NCBI GenBank assembly: GCA_011525695.1
Contig: WYBX01000024.1
Span: forward strand, 1-47,770
Origin: Verrucomicrobiia bacterium
GTDB taxonomy: Bacteria; Verrucomicrobiota; Verrucomicrobiia; Opitutales; Opitutaceae
Direction: 5' to 3'
Length of the DNA stretch: 47,770 bases
This document shows, piece by piece, positions 24,512 to 33,362 of this stretch; within the stretch, counting starts at the first letter, position 1, and each line of letters opens with the position of its first letter. The position numbers and the translations under genes are program-made. A model generated the notes under the pieces. The model did not search any database. It was given only the letters and a program-made list of their open reading frames with translations, and was not told the origin of the DNA.

Positions 24512-25846
24512 ATGCGCATCCTCATCATTGATGACGAAGCCGGCATCCGCAAAACGACACGAATCGCGGTCGAGACCGCCGGCCATGAGGCGGCGGAGGC
24601 CTCCTCCGGTTCCCGGGCCCTCAAGGCCGTCGAGGAGGAGCAGTTCGATGTCGCGTTCCTCGACGTCAAGCTTGGCGCCGACAACGGGCTCGAGGTGCTG
24701 GTGAAGCTGCTCAAGGCCCAGCCCGGGCTGTATGTCGTGATGTTCACCGCTTATGCGAACATCGCCACCGCGGTGGAGGCCATCCGCTCCGGCGCGTACG
24801 ACTTCGTGCCCAAGCCCTTCACGCCCGAGCAAATTCGCGGCATCCTGGCGAAGATCGAGAAGACGCGGGCGCTCCAGACCCGCGTTCGCTCGCTCGAGAG
24901 CGAGATCGCCGCGGAATCGCCGCCGCTCGATCTCGAGTCGACCGATCCTTCGACGCAGCAGGCCTTCGAAATCGCTTTCAAGTCGGCCGAGAGCCCGGCC
25001 AACATCCTCATCCTCGGGCCGAGCGGCACCGGCAAGAGCGTGCTCGCCCGGGAAATCCACCGGCGCAGCGTCCGGCGCGACGGCGCGTTTGTGACCGTCA
25101 GCTGTCCCAGCCTTTCGCGCGAGCTGCTCGAGAGCGATCTCTTTGGCCATGTGAAGGGCTCGTTCACCGGCGCGGTCGCGGACACGACCGGCAAGGTCGC
25201 GGCGGCGGACGGGGGGACGCTCTTCCTGGATGAAATCGGCGAGATGCCGCTCGAGATCCAGCCGAAGCTGTTGCGGCTGCTGCAGGAGCGCGAGTACGAG
25301 CGGATCGGCGAGGCGAAAGTGCGCCGGGCCAATGTCCGGGTGGTGGCGGCGACGAACCGCGCGCTTGCGGAGGACGTCAAGACCGGGCGCTTTCGCGAGG
25401 ATCTCTTTTACCGGCTGAACGTGATTTCGGTGGTGCTGCCCGGGCTGCGCGACCGGCCCTCGGACCTGATCCGGTTTGCGGAGAACTACCGGAAGTTCTT
25501 CGCCACCCGGCTGGGCAAGCGGGTTACCGGGTTTTCGCCGGAGGTGCTGTCGTCATTTTCCGGGTACCGCTGGCCGGGCAACCTGCGGGAGCTGCGCAAC
25601 GTCGTCGAGCGCGCGGTGATCCTGGCGGGAGGCGAGACGATCGAGTTGCGTGACCTGCCGGATCAGTTCGGCGCGAAACTCGAGCCCGGGGTGGCGGTCG
25701 GTTCCCGGGTGACGATCGATGCACTTGAAGCCGAACACATTCGCCGTGTCCTGGCCATCTCCCGCAACCTCGAGGAGGCGGCGCGCACGCTGGGGATCGA
25801 TCCGGCGACCCTTTATCGCAAGCGGCAGAAGCTCGGGCTGCTCTGA
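24512..25846 (+). CDS. Sigma-54-dependent response regulator, NtrC family
   Basis: 444 residues. The receiver domain (1-120) has D51 as phosphorylation site and K101 in VPKPF. The AAA+ domain (about 140-370) has Walker A GPSGTGKS (169-176), GSFTGA (216-221) as a variant of the sigma-54-contact motif GAFTGA, and Walker B GGTLFLDEIG. A C-terminal Fis-type helix-turn-helix ends NLEEAARTLGIDPATLYRKR. All parts needed for sigma-54 activation are present; Ser for Ala in the GAFTGA loop occurs in active members. It sits 52 bp before its probable kinase. The terminator-like hairpin just upstream may attenuate its expression. Confidence 0.94.
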   Translation: MRILIIDDEAGIRKTTRIAVETAGHEAAEASSGSRALKAVEEEQFDVAFLDVKLGADNGLEVLVKLLKAQPGLYVVMFTAYANIATAVEAIRSGAYDFVPKPFTPEQIRGILAKIEKTRALQTRVRSLESEIAAESPPLDLESTDPSTQQAFEIAFKSAESPANILILGPSGTGKSVLAREIHRRSVRRDGAFVTVSCPSLSRELLESDLFGHVKGSFTGAVADTTGKVAAADGGTLFLDEIGEMPLEIQPKLLRLLQEREYERIGEAKVRRANVRVVAATNRALAEDVKTGRFREDLFYRLNVISVVLPGLRDRPSDLIRFAENYRKFFATRLGKRVTGFSPEVLSSFSGYRWPGNLRELRNVVERAVILAGGETIELRDLPDQFGAKLEPGVAVGSRVTIDALEAEHIRRVLAISRNLEEAARTLGIDPATLYRKRQKLGLL

Positions 25847-25898
25847 GCCCACGTTGCCCGCCACGGGTGACTGCACGCGGCCGCTGCCCCCTTCGCGA

Positions 25899-27704
25899 AT
25901 GCTCCGCACCCGCCTCTACCTCGGGCTGCTGCCCCTGCTCCTGCTGATCATCGCCACCGGTGGCTATGCGATCTACATCGGTCGCAACCTTGCCGGTTCG
26001 CTGTCGTGCGACCTCGTCAACAACTACCGCGCCATCCTCGCCTGCCAGCAGATGCGCTCATCCGCGACGCTGATGAACGTCGTCCTGTCCCCACCGCAGC
26101 TGGGCGACAGCGAGCGCCGGGCATTCGAGGACAGCCGGGCAGCCTTCCAGCGCGAGCTGATGGCGCAGTCGGCCGCCTCGGCCGGCTCGCCCCGCGCCAA
26201 TCTGGTCGAGGCGCTGGACGAGGCCTTCGTGGATCTGGTCCAGGAGGGTGAGCGGCAGCTGGCATCGGGCGGGGCAGGCCGGCTGGGGGCGGAGTCGCTG
26301 GAGGCGATGAGCCGGCGGACGGCCGCGCTGGCGGGGGTGTACGAGGCAATCGACAACCTGACCAAGCGCGACTTCGCGGCGGCGCAGCAGACGGCCGCCC
26401 GGGTGGAGCAGCTCGCCGCCAGCACGGAGCGCGTGATGTTCATCACGATCGGGGGAGGATTTGTCCTTTCCCTCATGCTCGCCTGGCGGCTGGGAGCATG
26501 GCTGCTCAAGCCGATCCGGTTGTTCACGGCCTCGGCGGTCGCGCTGGGCGAGGGCGATCTGGACCGCGAGGTGCCCGAGCTTTCGCGCGACGAGCTGGGC
26601 CAGCTCGCCCGCGCCTTCAACACGATGGCGGGCAAGCTGCGCGCCTATCGTGACGCCACGCTGGCGCGGGTGCTGCGGGTCCAGCGCACGATGGAGGCGA
26701 CGCTCACCTCGGCGCCGGATCCCGTGTTCGTCGTCGGCCGGGACGGCCGGCACGAGGTGCGGAATCCCGCGGCGGAGCTGCTGGCCCGGGGGCCGGAATT
26801 CGCCGGGGGCTTTCCCCCCAGCCTGCAGGAGCCGCTCGCCGAGGTGCTCCGGACGGGCGAGCATTACGCCCCCACCGACTATCAGCGCGCCGTGACCTTC
26901 CGCATTGGCCGGGAGGACCATCATTACCTGCCCAGAATCCTCGCCATCGGTGACAAGCTCACCGAGTTTTCCGGCGCCGCGATCATCCTGCAGGACGTGA
27001 CCAAGTTCCGGCTGATGGACGACGCGAAGACCAACCTGGTGGGAACCGTGAGCCACGAGCTCAAGACGCCGCTCACCAGCCTGCGGATGGCGTTGTACCT
27101 GCTGCTGGAGCAAAACCTTTCCACCCTGTCGCAGCAGCAGCGTGAACTGCTGGAGGATGCGCGGGACGACGCGGACCGGCTGCTGCGGATCCTGGAGTCG
27201 TTGCTGGACCTGACCCGGCTGGAGAGCGGCGCGTCGTCGTTGGAGCGGAGCGCGGTCAGCATCGCCGCGCTGATGCGGCAGATTGCGGGCGAGGCGCATC
27301 CTTTCATCGACGCCGCGGGCCAGCGGCTGGCCGTGGTCATCGCGCCCGAGCTGAATGGAGCGACCATCAACGTGGACGAGACACGAATCCGGCACGTATT
27401 CATCAACCTGCTGACGAATGCCTCCAAATACACCGACGAGGGAGGATTCATCACGCTGCATGCGTTGCCGGAGGATGGCGGGTTTGTCCGGTTTTCGGTG
27501 CGGGATCAGGGTCCGGGAATCCCGAGCGAAAGCATCGGCCGGGTGTTCGATCGGTTTTACCGGGCGCCGAACCAGGCAAAGCGATCCGGCGCCGGACTCG
27601 GGCTGGCAATCGCCCGGGAAATCGTGGTCGCGCATGGCGGTTCCATCGCGTGCACGAGCGTGGAGGGGCGGGGCACGGAATTTTACTTCGTGCTGCCGCG
27701 GTGA
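25899..27704 (+). CDS. Sensor histidine kinase, partner of the NtrC-type regulator
   Basis: 601 residues from the ATG at 25899. Two membrane helices (about 8-28 and 182-203) enclose an all-alpha periplasmic or four-helix-bundle sensor; a HAMP domain (LLKPIRLFTASAVALGEGDLD) is followed by a PAS-like domain (SAPDPVFVVGRDG), HisKA with H386 in VSHELKTPL, and an HATPase domain with N, G1 (DQGPGIP) and G2 (GAGLGLAIA) boxes. It is complete. Close spacing with the NtrC-type gene makes a two-component pair very likely. The signal is unknown. The plan is like envelope-sensing kinases rather than nitrogen-sensing NtrB. Confidence 0.94.
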   Translation: MLRTRLYLGLLPLLLLIIATGGYAIYIGRNLAGSLSCDLVNNYRAILACQQMRSSATLMNVVLSPPQLGDSERRAFEDSRAAFQRELMAQSAASAGSPRANLVEALDEAFVDLVQEGERQLASGGAGRLGAESLEAMSRRTAALAGVYEAIDNLTKRDFAAAQQTAARVEQLAASTERVMFITIGGGFVLSLMLAWRLGAWLLKPIRLFTASAVALGEGDLDREVPELSRDELGQLARAFNTMAGKLRAYRDATLARVLRVQRTMEATLTSAPDPVFVVGRDGRHEVRNPAAELLARGPEFAGGFPPSLQEPLAEVLRTGEHYAPTDYQRAVTFRIGREDHHYLPRILAIGDKLTEFSGAAIILQDVTKFRLMDDAKTNLVGTVSHELKTPLTSLRMALYLLLEQNLSTLSQQQRELLEDARDDADRLLRILESLLDLTRLESGASSLERSAVSIAALMRQIAGEAHPFIDAAGQRLAVVIAPELNGATINVDETRIRHVFINLLTNASKYTDEGGFITLHALPEDGGFVRFSVRDQGPGIPSESIGRVFDRFYRAPNQAKRSGAGLGLAIAREIVVAHGGSIACTSVEGRGTEFYFVLPR

Positions 27705-27814
27705 GCCAGGGTGATTTCTCCGCGTTGAATCTGAACTCGCAATGCCGGCAGCTCGCTCGGCCACCGCGAATGACCCGGATGTTCGGCCAGTCGCCTCCCA
27801 GGCTCGGGAAAATT

Positions 27815-27840
27815 CATCCGGGCACGATGGCGCCCGGGTG
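27815..27840 (+). terminator. Possible terminator after the histidine kinase gene
   Basis: Nine-base arms (CATCCGGGC/GCCCGGGTG, one G-T pair) about 110 bp after the kinase stop. Only a weak T-run (CTGTCTTAG) follows, so the call is tentative. Confidence 0.4.
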
Positions 27841-27887
27841 CTGTCTTAGATCCCGTCGCAGTTTGCCCATTTCAATCCTCCTCAACC

Positions 27888-28220
27888 ATGAAAAATCGCT
27901 ACGAGACCGCCACGACCGATACGCCGGAGAAATTGATCGAGCACATCAGCAGCCTGATGGCCGAAGCGGAAGCCATGCTGGCCGGACCCGTTACGGCGCA
28001 GCCCAGGCTGACTTCCGGAAGGCTGGCCGACATCAAGCACCGGCTGGAGGACGCGCGGCAGCGGCTCAGTGGGGCCTACGATCGGGCACGGTCCAATGTG
28101 GTTGCCAGCGCCCGCTACACTGACGACACGATCCGCGAGTACCCGTATGCGTCGATTGCAGTCGCGGTCGGACTGGGCGTAGCCTTGGGCATGTTGTTGA
28201 AACCGGACCGGGACCGGTGA
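27888..28220 (+). CDS. DUF883-family membrane-anchored protein (ElaB/YqjD-like)
   Basis: 110 residues. An amphipathic helical N-terminal part (about 1-80, with repeated Ala/Glu/Arg heptads) is followed by REYPYASIAVAVGLGVALGMLL, the typical C-terminal membrane segment with small-residue motif, and a short basic tail. Family members anchor to the inner membrane and, in enterobacteria, bind ribosomes in stationary phase; that role is not shown here. It stands alone. An upstream TCCTCCTC on the coding strand is opposite in sense to a Shine-Dalgarno site. Confidence 0.88.
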   Translation: MKNRYETATTDTPEKLIEHISSLMAEAEAMLAGPVTAQPRLTSGRLADIKHRLEDARQRLSGAYDRARSNVVASARYTDDTIREYPYASIAVAVGLGVALGMLLKPDRDR

Positions 28221-28325
28221 TGACGGTGCCGGCCAGCGGTTTCGGACGGCCGGTGAAAAATCCCCCGGTTGCGTCCTTCGTGCCATGACCGATCCACTTC
28301 GTGCATTTTCAGGACGATTTCGGGA

Positions 28326-28410
28326 CATGGAGGGCCGTGCTCCGTCACGGCCGCAAATTCGGATGAAAGGCATATTGCACTGCTGGACGACGCGGAGGTC
28401 GTCCCTCCAG
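28326..28410. repeat. Two family-D hairpins in opposite orientation
   Basis: Units at 28326-28352 (arms GGCCGTG/CACGGCC, loop CTCCGT) and 28384-28410 (arms GGACGAC/GTCGTCC, loop GCGGAG on this strand). They lie between the DUF883 gene and the convergent transporter gene. The surrounding 28221-28480 has no supported gene; a stretch near 28287-28310 (CTTCGTGCCATGACCGAT) resembles the start of a GxxExxY cassette but is too short to call. Confidence 0.8.
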
Positions 28411-28480
28411 GACTGACATTCCTTTTGTATAGAGAAGGCATCCTGTTCGGTTGCGGCTGCCGCGTTAGGAAGTATTCGGG

Positions 28481-29818
28481 CTAGTTGAGGAGACGAGCCA
28501 GCTCGGTCACGACCTGGTAAAGCCCGACCCCGGTCATGCAAATCGCGGCGGCCCAGAGCCAGCCGCGCCACATCGCCCCGGGGCGGAGCGCCGGGTCGGT
28601 CTGGCGGTAGTTCAGCCAGAGCGCGGCGAGCGCGAGGAACGGAATCATCAGTCCCTGGGCGACCGCGCCGATGAAGACCAGCGTGACCGGCGAGCCCCAG
28701 AGCAGGAAGATTGTGGTCCACGCGGCGGGCACCAGCACGCAGAACAGTTTCAGCGCCCGTCGGCGATCCGCTTCGTCGGCGTAGTGCTTGACGCGGAAAA
28801 GCGCGACGGCATCCACCAGCAACCGCGCGTTGGAAGCTGTCGCGACAAAGATCGTCGAATAGAGCACGGCAAACGTGCCCACGAAGAAGAGCCACAGGCT
28901 CCACGAGCCAAATGTCTCCTGGTACATGTGGGAGAGCGTGCTGATCATGTCGGCATTCGTCACATCGAGCCCCTTGGCATGGAGCACGGCCGCGCCGAGC
29001 AGGTAAAAGGCGAGCGTGGCGCAGGTGTAGATCAGGCAGGAGACCCAGGCGTCAATCCGGAGCACCCGCATCCAGCCGCGGGCGCGTTCGCCCCAGGCCG
29101 CCGTGCCATCCGAGCGACCCACGTGCCGCGCGTAACCTTTCTCCAGGCACCAGTAGGGATAATAGAGCAGCTCCGACGCGCCGACCCCGATGATGCCGAA
29201 GGCCGCGAAGGCGATCGTGAATGACGGCGGAAGCCGGAAGCTGAATCCTTCGATCAGGTTGTCGGTCGTGATCGCAAAGGGGGTGAGCTGGAGCGCGATG
29301 ACGGCCACCATGGTGCAAAGGGTGAAGGCCACCACCATCACGGTGGCAGCCGTCTCCACGAGCCGGTAGCGGCCAATCACCAGGAGCGTGGCGGTGACCA
29401 CGCCGATCACGATGACGACGAGGGACTGGGGCGTCTCATAGCCCGCGAGGCCAAGGATGCTCGCCAATCCACCGACCATGCCGGCGACCTGGAAGAACGT
29501 TGCCGCAAACATGATCAACCAGCACCAGACCAGCCAGGAGACAATGGCGCGCGGGCCTGGCACCAGGTCGAGCGTCTCGAGCGTGGTCTTGCCCCGGGCC
29601 AGGGTGAACCGGCCGAGTTCGACCTGGATGAAGACCTTCAGGACGCATCCGACGATGATGAACCATAACAGGGTGAAACCTGCGCTCGCACCGAGCTTGG
29701 GCGTCACGATGAGTTCCCCGGAGCCGACAATCGCCGCGGCGATAATCAAGCCGGGGCCCAGCTGGCGGAGAATGCCCGGCAGCGTCGTGGGCGGGAGCGT
29801 TGGGGTGGATACAGGCAT
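28481..29818 (-). CDS. Divergent Nramp-family transporter
   Basis: 445 residues from the ATG at 29818, with about eleven hydrophobic helices. The first helix reads LGPGLIIAAAIVGSGELIVT, in the place where classical Nramp proteins have the metal-binding DPGN motif. The sixth-helix equivalent (IGVGASELLYYPYW) lacks the usual MPH motif. The overall hydropathy and the paired GxG(S)GE/GASE signatures keep the inverted-repeat LeuT-like plan. A different substrate from Mn2+/Fe2+ is likely; which one is unknown. A GTG start 24 bases further upstream is also possible. Confidence 0.82.
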   Translation of the reverse strand: MPVSTPTLPPTTLPGILRQLGPGLIIAAAIVGSGELIVTPKLGASAGFTLLWFIIVGCVLKVFIQVELGRFTLARGKTTLETLDLVPGPRAIVSWLVWCWLIMFAATFFQVAGMVGGLASILGLAGYETPQSLVVIVIGVVTATLLVIGRYRLVETAATVMVVAFTLCTMVAVIALQLTPFAITTDNLIEGFSFRLPPSFTIAFAAFGIIGVGASELLYYPYWCLEKGYARHVGRSDGTAAWGERARGWMRVLRIDAWVSCLIYTCATLAFYLLGAAVLHAKGLDVTNADMISTLSHMYQETFGSWSLWLFFVGTFAVLYSTIFVATASNARLLVDAVALFRVKHYADEADRRRALKLFCVLVPAAWTTIFLLWGSPVTLVFIGAVAQGLMIPFLALAALWLNYRQTDPALRPGAMWRGWLWAAAICMTGVGLYQVVTELARLLN

Positions 29819-29918
29819 GACAGCGGTCGGGGTAGGAGTCACGCGGCCGACGCTGAGCCAAGATGCGCCGCTGGCAAAACCAAAGAGCGGAATCAGATTG
29901 ATGGATCGGAAATGGATT

Positions 29919-30066
29919 CATGGAGGGCCGGGCTCCGTCACGGCCATGAAGATCGATGAGCTGCGCATGACGAATGTCACATCGGGCTTGAGGACGCCAC
30001 GGAGGGCGTCCCTCCATGAATGCTCTCCCATCGGGTTTGCGGACGCCACGGAGGGCGTCCCGCCAG
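29919..30066. repeat. Three family-D hairpins upstream of the Nramp-like gene
   Basis: Units at 29919-29947 (arms GGCCGGG/CACGGCC), 29992-30017 and 30041-30066 (both arms GGACGCC/GGCGTCC, loop ACGGAG on this strand, meaning CTCCGT on the other). The last two are 50 bases apart and nearly identical. They fill much of 29819-30127, where no gene is supported. Confidence 0.82.
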
Positions 30067-30127
30067 GAACGGCATTCAGAGCGGCTGGTGAATTTCGAGG
30101 CGATTCGCGATGGCGTGAACCGTCAGC

Positions 30128-32527
30128 TCAGGCCCGGGCCGGCAGCATCGACGCGATTTTTTCCTGCAGGTGGGTGTATCGGAGCTTCGCCTGGCTGTTG
30201 CGGACCGCCATGCCGTAGGCGGCGGGCTCGCCCACGAGGAAGACCTTGCGCTTGCCACGGGTGATCGCGGTGTAGAGCAGGTTCCGCTGGAGCATCAGGA
30301 AATGCCCCTTGAGCAGCGGGACGATCACCACCGGGTATTCACTGCCCTGAGACTTGTGGATGCTGATGGCGTAGGCGAGGGCGAGATCGGCGAATTCACC
30401 GCGTTCGAACCGCTGGGGATCCCCGTCGAAGTCGACCTCGAGCGCACCCGAGGCCGGGTGGACCCGCGTCACGGTGCCCATGTCGCCGTTGAACAGGTTC
30501 CGGTCATAGTTGTTGCGGAGCTGGATCACCTTGTCGCCCGGCCGGAATTCGCCTCCCGGGCCGCGCAACCCATGGCCGTGGGGGTTCAAGGTGGCCTGGA
30601 GTTGCGCATTGAAATTGGCGACGCCGGCAACGCCCTTGTGCATCGGCGCGAGGATCTGCACGTCGCGGATCGGATCCGGCCACTTGAGATTGCGGGGCAC
30701 GAAATCGGTCACCAGTTCGATGACCTTGCGCACACAGTCCTCGGCATCGCGGGCGGCGATGAAGTTCAAATCCGCCCAGACACGGGCCTGGCTCACCTCG
30801 GCAACGACCGGCGGAAGCGCCGGGTCACCGGAATTGATCGCATGGGCCGTGGTGACGATATCGCTCTGTCCCTGCTGGCGGTAGATGACGGAAAGCCGGG
30901 TGACGGGGATCAACGGGCCGGCCGCGTCGCCGTCGCGCCGCACGGGCCGGGCCGGGTGGCTGCCGGAGGCAATCAGGTCCTTGAGCACGTTGCCCGCGCC
31001 GACGCTGGGCAACTGGTCCGTGTCGCCGACGAAGAGCAGGTGGGCACGCGAAGGGACGGCCTGGACCAGCGCGGCGGCGAGTCGCGAGTCGAGCATTGAG
31101 GCCTCGTCCACCACCAGGAAGTCCGTGGCGAGCGGCGAGCTGTCGTTGGCGGTGAAGGTGCCGGTGGCCGGGTCGAACTTGAGCAGCCGGTGAATCGTCG
31201 AGGCAAACCCTCCGGTGGTTTCCTTGAGCCGCTGGGCGGCGCGGCCGGTTGGCGCGGCCAGATGGACGCGGACCTTCTTGGCCTTCAGAATTTCGACCAG
31301 CGCCCGGAGGATGGTGGTCTTGCCGGTTCCCGGGCCGCCGGTGAGGATCGTGAGCTTCGAGCTGAGCGCGAGCCGGACCGCGGTACGCTGCAGGGGGTGG
31401 AAGGCGAAGCCTGCCTTTTGCTCCGCCCAGGCAACGGCGGCATCGACCTTGATGGGTGGCAGGCAGCTCCCCGTGCGGGTGAGCCGGGCGACGGTTTCGG
31501 CGATGCGCTGCTCGGCGCGATGATTGTGCGGCAGCTGGATGAATGCGTCCGCGGCCGCGTCGGGAACCTCGCCGGCAGCGTGGCGGACCAGGGCTTTCGA
31601 GGCAACGAGCGCGGCTATGCGCGCCTCCACCAGCGCCGCCCCCGTCTCGAGCAGGCCGGCGGCATAATCGCGCAGTTCGCCGGCGGGCAGCGCGGTGTGG
31701 CCCTCCTCCTGCAGCGTTTCCAGCGCGTAGATGATCCCGGCGTCGATTCGCGGCGGAGCGTCGTTGGCGAACCCGAGGTTGATCGCGATCCGGTCGGCGG
31801 TCTTGAACCCGATGCCATCGATTTCCCGGGCCGCCTTGTACGGCTCGTTCATGAGGATCGTCCGGGCGGCGGATCCGAAGTGGCGCACCAGTTTCACGCA
31901 CTGGCTGGGCGTGACCCCGTAGGTCTGGAGGAAGATGTAGAGCTCCCGTTCGGTCTTTTTCGCGTCCCACGCCTGCTTGATCGCGGTCGCGCGTTTCCGG
32001 CCGATGCCGGGCACGGTGCGCAGCCGGGCCGATTCCTCGCTCAGGATTCGGAAGGTCTCGGTGCCGAAGGCGTCGACGATCTTGTTGGCGTAGACCTTGC
32101 CGATCCCGGGCACGAGCCCGCTGCCGAGGTATTTGCGGATGCCGTACACGCTGGAGGGCAGTTCGCTCCGGAAGCTGGCGACCTTGAACTGGGCGCCGTG
32201 CTGCGCGTGGCGGGTCCATTCGCCCGCGAGGTGGAGGGTTTCGCCGCATTCGACGCCGGGCAGGGCGCCGACGATCGTCACCGGTTCGGCCCGTTCGCGC
32301 GGCTGGGTGCGTGCGGTTGCCGGCAGATCGGGGCGGAATTCCGCGATGGTGTAGTGGTTCTCCTCGTTGAGGAAGATGATCCGCTCGACCACGCCGGTGA
32401 GCGAGGTGGCAGGGGGAGCGATGGAGCCGGGCGGAGGCACGTAGGCCGAGGTGAACCGGGTTTCCTGCGGGATGCAAACCGCGGTTGCGCCGGTGCGCGC
32501 GGCGGAGGGGTCCCGCAGTCCGGGCAT
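30128..32527 (-). CDS. recD2: ATP-dependent RecD-like DNA helicase (RecD2)
   Basis: 799 residues. The N-terminal third has the RecD2-specific OB-like and helix-hairpin-helix region (GSGLVPGIGKVYANKIV and VPGIGRKRATAI). The SF1B helicase core then shows Walker A LTGGPGTGKTT at about residue 398, VDEASMLD as motif II, GDTDQLPSVGAG as motif III, and near the C-terminus AYAISIHKSQGSEYP and YTAITRGKRKV. Length and layout fit RecD2, which unwinds DNA 5' to 3' without RecBC. The first 30 residues are poorly conserved in type, so a later start is possible. A family-C palindrome lies just upstream. Confidence 0.95.
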   Translation of the reverse strand: MPGLRDPSAARTGATAVCIPQETRFTSAYVPPPGSIAPPATSLTGVVERIIFLNEENHYTIAEFRPDLPATARTQPRERAEPVTIVGALPGVECGETLHLAGEWTRHAQHGAQFKVASFRSELPSSVYGIRKYLGSGLVPGIGKVYANKIVDAFGTETFRILSEESARLRTVPGIGRKRATAIKQAWDAKKTERELYIFLQTYGVTPSQCVKLVRHFGSAARTILMNEPYKAAREIDGIGFKTADRIAINLGFANDAPPRIDAGIIYALETLQEEGHTALPAGELRDYAAGLLETGAALVEARIAALVASKALVRHAAGEVPDAAADAFIQLPHNHRAEQRIAETVARLTRTGSCLPPIKVDAAVAWAEQKAGFAFHPLQRTAVRLALSSKLTILTGGPGTGKTTILRALVEILKAKKVRVHLAAPTGRAAQRLKETTGGFASTIHRLLKFDPATGTFTANDSSPLATDFLVVDEASMLDSRLAAALVQAVPSRAHLLFVGDTDQLPSVGAGNVLKDLIASGSHPARPVRRDGDAAGPLIPVTRLSVIYRQQGQSDIVTTAHAINSGDPALPPVVAEVSQARVWADLNFIAARDAEDCVRKVIELVTDFVPRNLKWPDPIRDVQILAPMHKGVAGVANFNAQLQATLNPHGHGLRGPGGEFRPGDKVIQLRNNYDRNLFNGDMGTVTRVHPASGALEVDFDGDPQRFERGEFADLALAYAISIHKSQGSEYPVVIVPLLKGHFLMLQRNLLYTAITRGKRKVFLVGEPAAYGMAVRNSQAKLRYTHLQEKIASMLPARA

Positions 32528-32542
32528 GGAACGTCAACGTTG

Positions 32543-32576
32543 CCAGTCATATACCATGATCATGTTATATGACTGG
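32543..32576. repeat. 34-bp palindrome, family C, copy 2
   Basis: Centre CATGATCATG, perfect outer arms CCAGTCATATA/TATATGACTGG. Compared with copies 1 and 4 the arms carry G for C and C for G at paired positions, so base pairing is kept. It lies between the HAD phosphatase stop and the recD2 start, both on the minus strand. Confidence 0.85.
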
Positions 32577-32582
32577 TTCCGG

Positions 32583-33221
32583 CTACAGCGCGGCATGAAG
32601 GGCGAACAGGTCGGGAAAGACCGCCTCGGCCTGGGCCGCCTTCAGCTGCTCGGTCGTGTGCGTGCCGGTCGCCACGCACCAGCAGGCAAAGCCGCCGTTG
32701 TGCGCCGCCTTCACGTCGAAGGGCGAGTCGCCGATCAGCATCGTGCCTTCGCGGGTGGCGCCGAGCTGGTCCAGCACATGCGCGGCAAACTCCGGCTGGG
32801 GTTTGAGCCACGGGGTGTCGCGGGCACCGAAGTTGCCGGCCAGGAACGGGGCCAGCCCGAGATGCGCGCAGATCCGCCGGGCGTGATCCCCCCGCTTGTT
32901 GGTGAACACGGCCAGTTTCACTCCGGCGGCATGCTGCGCGCGCACCAGCTCCAGCGCGCCGGGCATGAGGGTGACATCCTCGAGGAGGATGGCATCGGTG
33001 TGGGCGACATGCCGCCGCACCGCCTCCGCAATCTGCCCCTCCGGCAGGAAATGGCGCATGGCATTCTCCAACCCGCCCCCCACGGCCCGGCGCACTTGTT
33101 CGATCGACGGCGCCGGGATCCCGAAGTCCGGCAGGATGTGGACATAGCTGCGGTGAATCGTCGTGAAGGCGTCGACGATGGTACCATCCAGGTCGAGCAG
33201 CAGAGTGGCGAAGCGTGGCAT
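32583..33221 (-). CDS. HAD-family phosphatase, phosphoglycolate phosphatase-like
   Basis: 212 residues from the ATG at 33221. Motif I LLLDLDGTIVD provides nucleophile D10 and acid D12, motif II is FTNKRGDH, the lysine of motif III falls in LKPQPEF, and motif IV is IGDSPFDVKAA. A helical cap domain of type C1 lies between motifs I and II. The layout is that of Gph/phosphoglycolate phosphatase or related haloacid-dehalogenase phosphatases; the substrate is inferred only. It is divergent from the Mla operon, with two strong palindromes in the shared upstream region. Confidence 0.88.
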   Translation of the reverse strand: MPRFATLLLDLDGTIVDAFTTIHRSYVHILPDFGIPAPSIEQVRRAVGGGLENAMRHFLPEGQIAEAVRRHVAHTDAILLEDVTLMPGALELVRAQHAAGVKLAVFTNKRGDHARRICAHLGLAPFLAGNFGARDTPWLKPQPEFAAHVLDQLGATREGTMLIGDSPFDVKAAHNGGFACWCVATGTHTTEQLKAAQAEAVFPDLFALHAAL

Positions 33222-33265
33222 GAAGCCGGTCATTGCGGAGGAAGCCGGCCCTCGGGGCAAGTGCG

Positions 33266-33362
33266 GCGATTCCCTGTCGCAGCTGCGACATCGAATCGCA
33301 CACCGCGGCGGGGTTCGTCAGGGAGCGCCGGTGCCCGTGCAAGGGCAGGTCGCAGCTGCGAC
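33266..33362. promoter_or_regulatory. Two perfect palindromes in the divergent HAD-mla promoter region (family E)
   Basis: TGTCGCAGCTGCGACA at 33275-33290, nested in a wider imperfect palindrome 33266-33299 (GCGATT/AATCGC), and GTCGCAGCTGCGAC at 33349-33362. The centres are 73 bp apart, about seven helical turns. The spacing and the position between two divergent genes fit operator sites for a dimeric regulator that could loop DNA. They may also simply be members of a dispersed palindrome family, given the copy at 13828. Confidence 0.5.

Noticed and set aside
24175..24531. Plus-strand open frame of 118 codons before the NtrC-type gene
   Set aside because: It crosses the terminator-like hairpin and overlaps the regulator start; composition is not protein-like. 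A noncoding RNA fits better.
28287..28312. Second GxxExxY cassette start near CTTCGTGCCATGACCGAT
   Set aside because: Only about 20 bases resemble the cassette and no reading frame or second arm follows.
18025..30066. Possible CRISPR array from repeated short palindromes
   Set aside because: Units are scattered, in both orientations, with unequal spacing and no constant-length spacers; no cas genes are present.
31190..32572. Plus-strand open frame of 460 codons opposite recD2
   Set aside because: Antisense shadow; the minus strand carries all helicase motifs in order.
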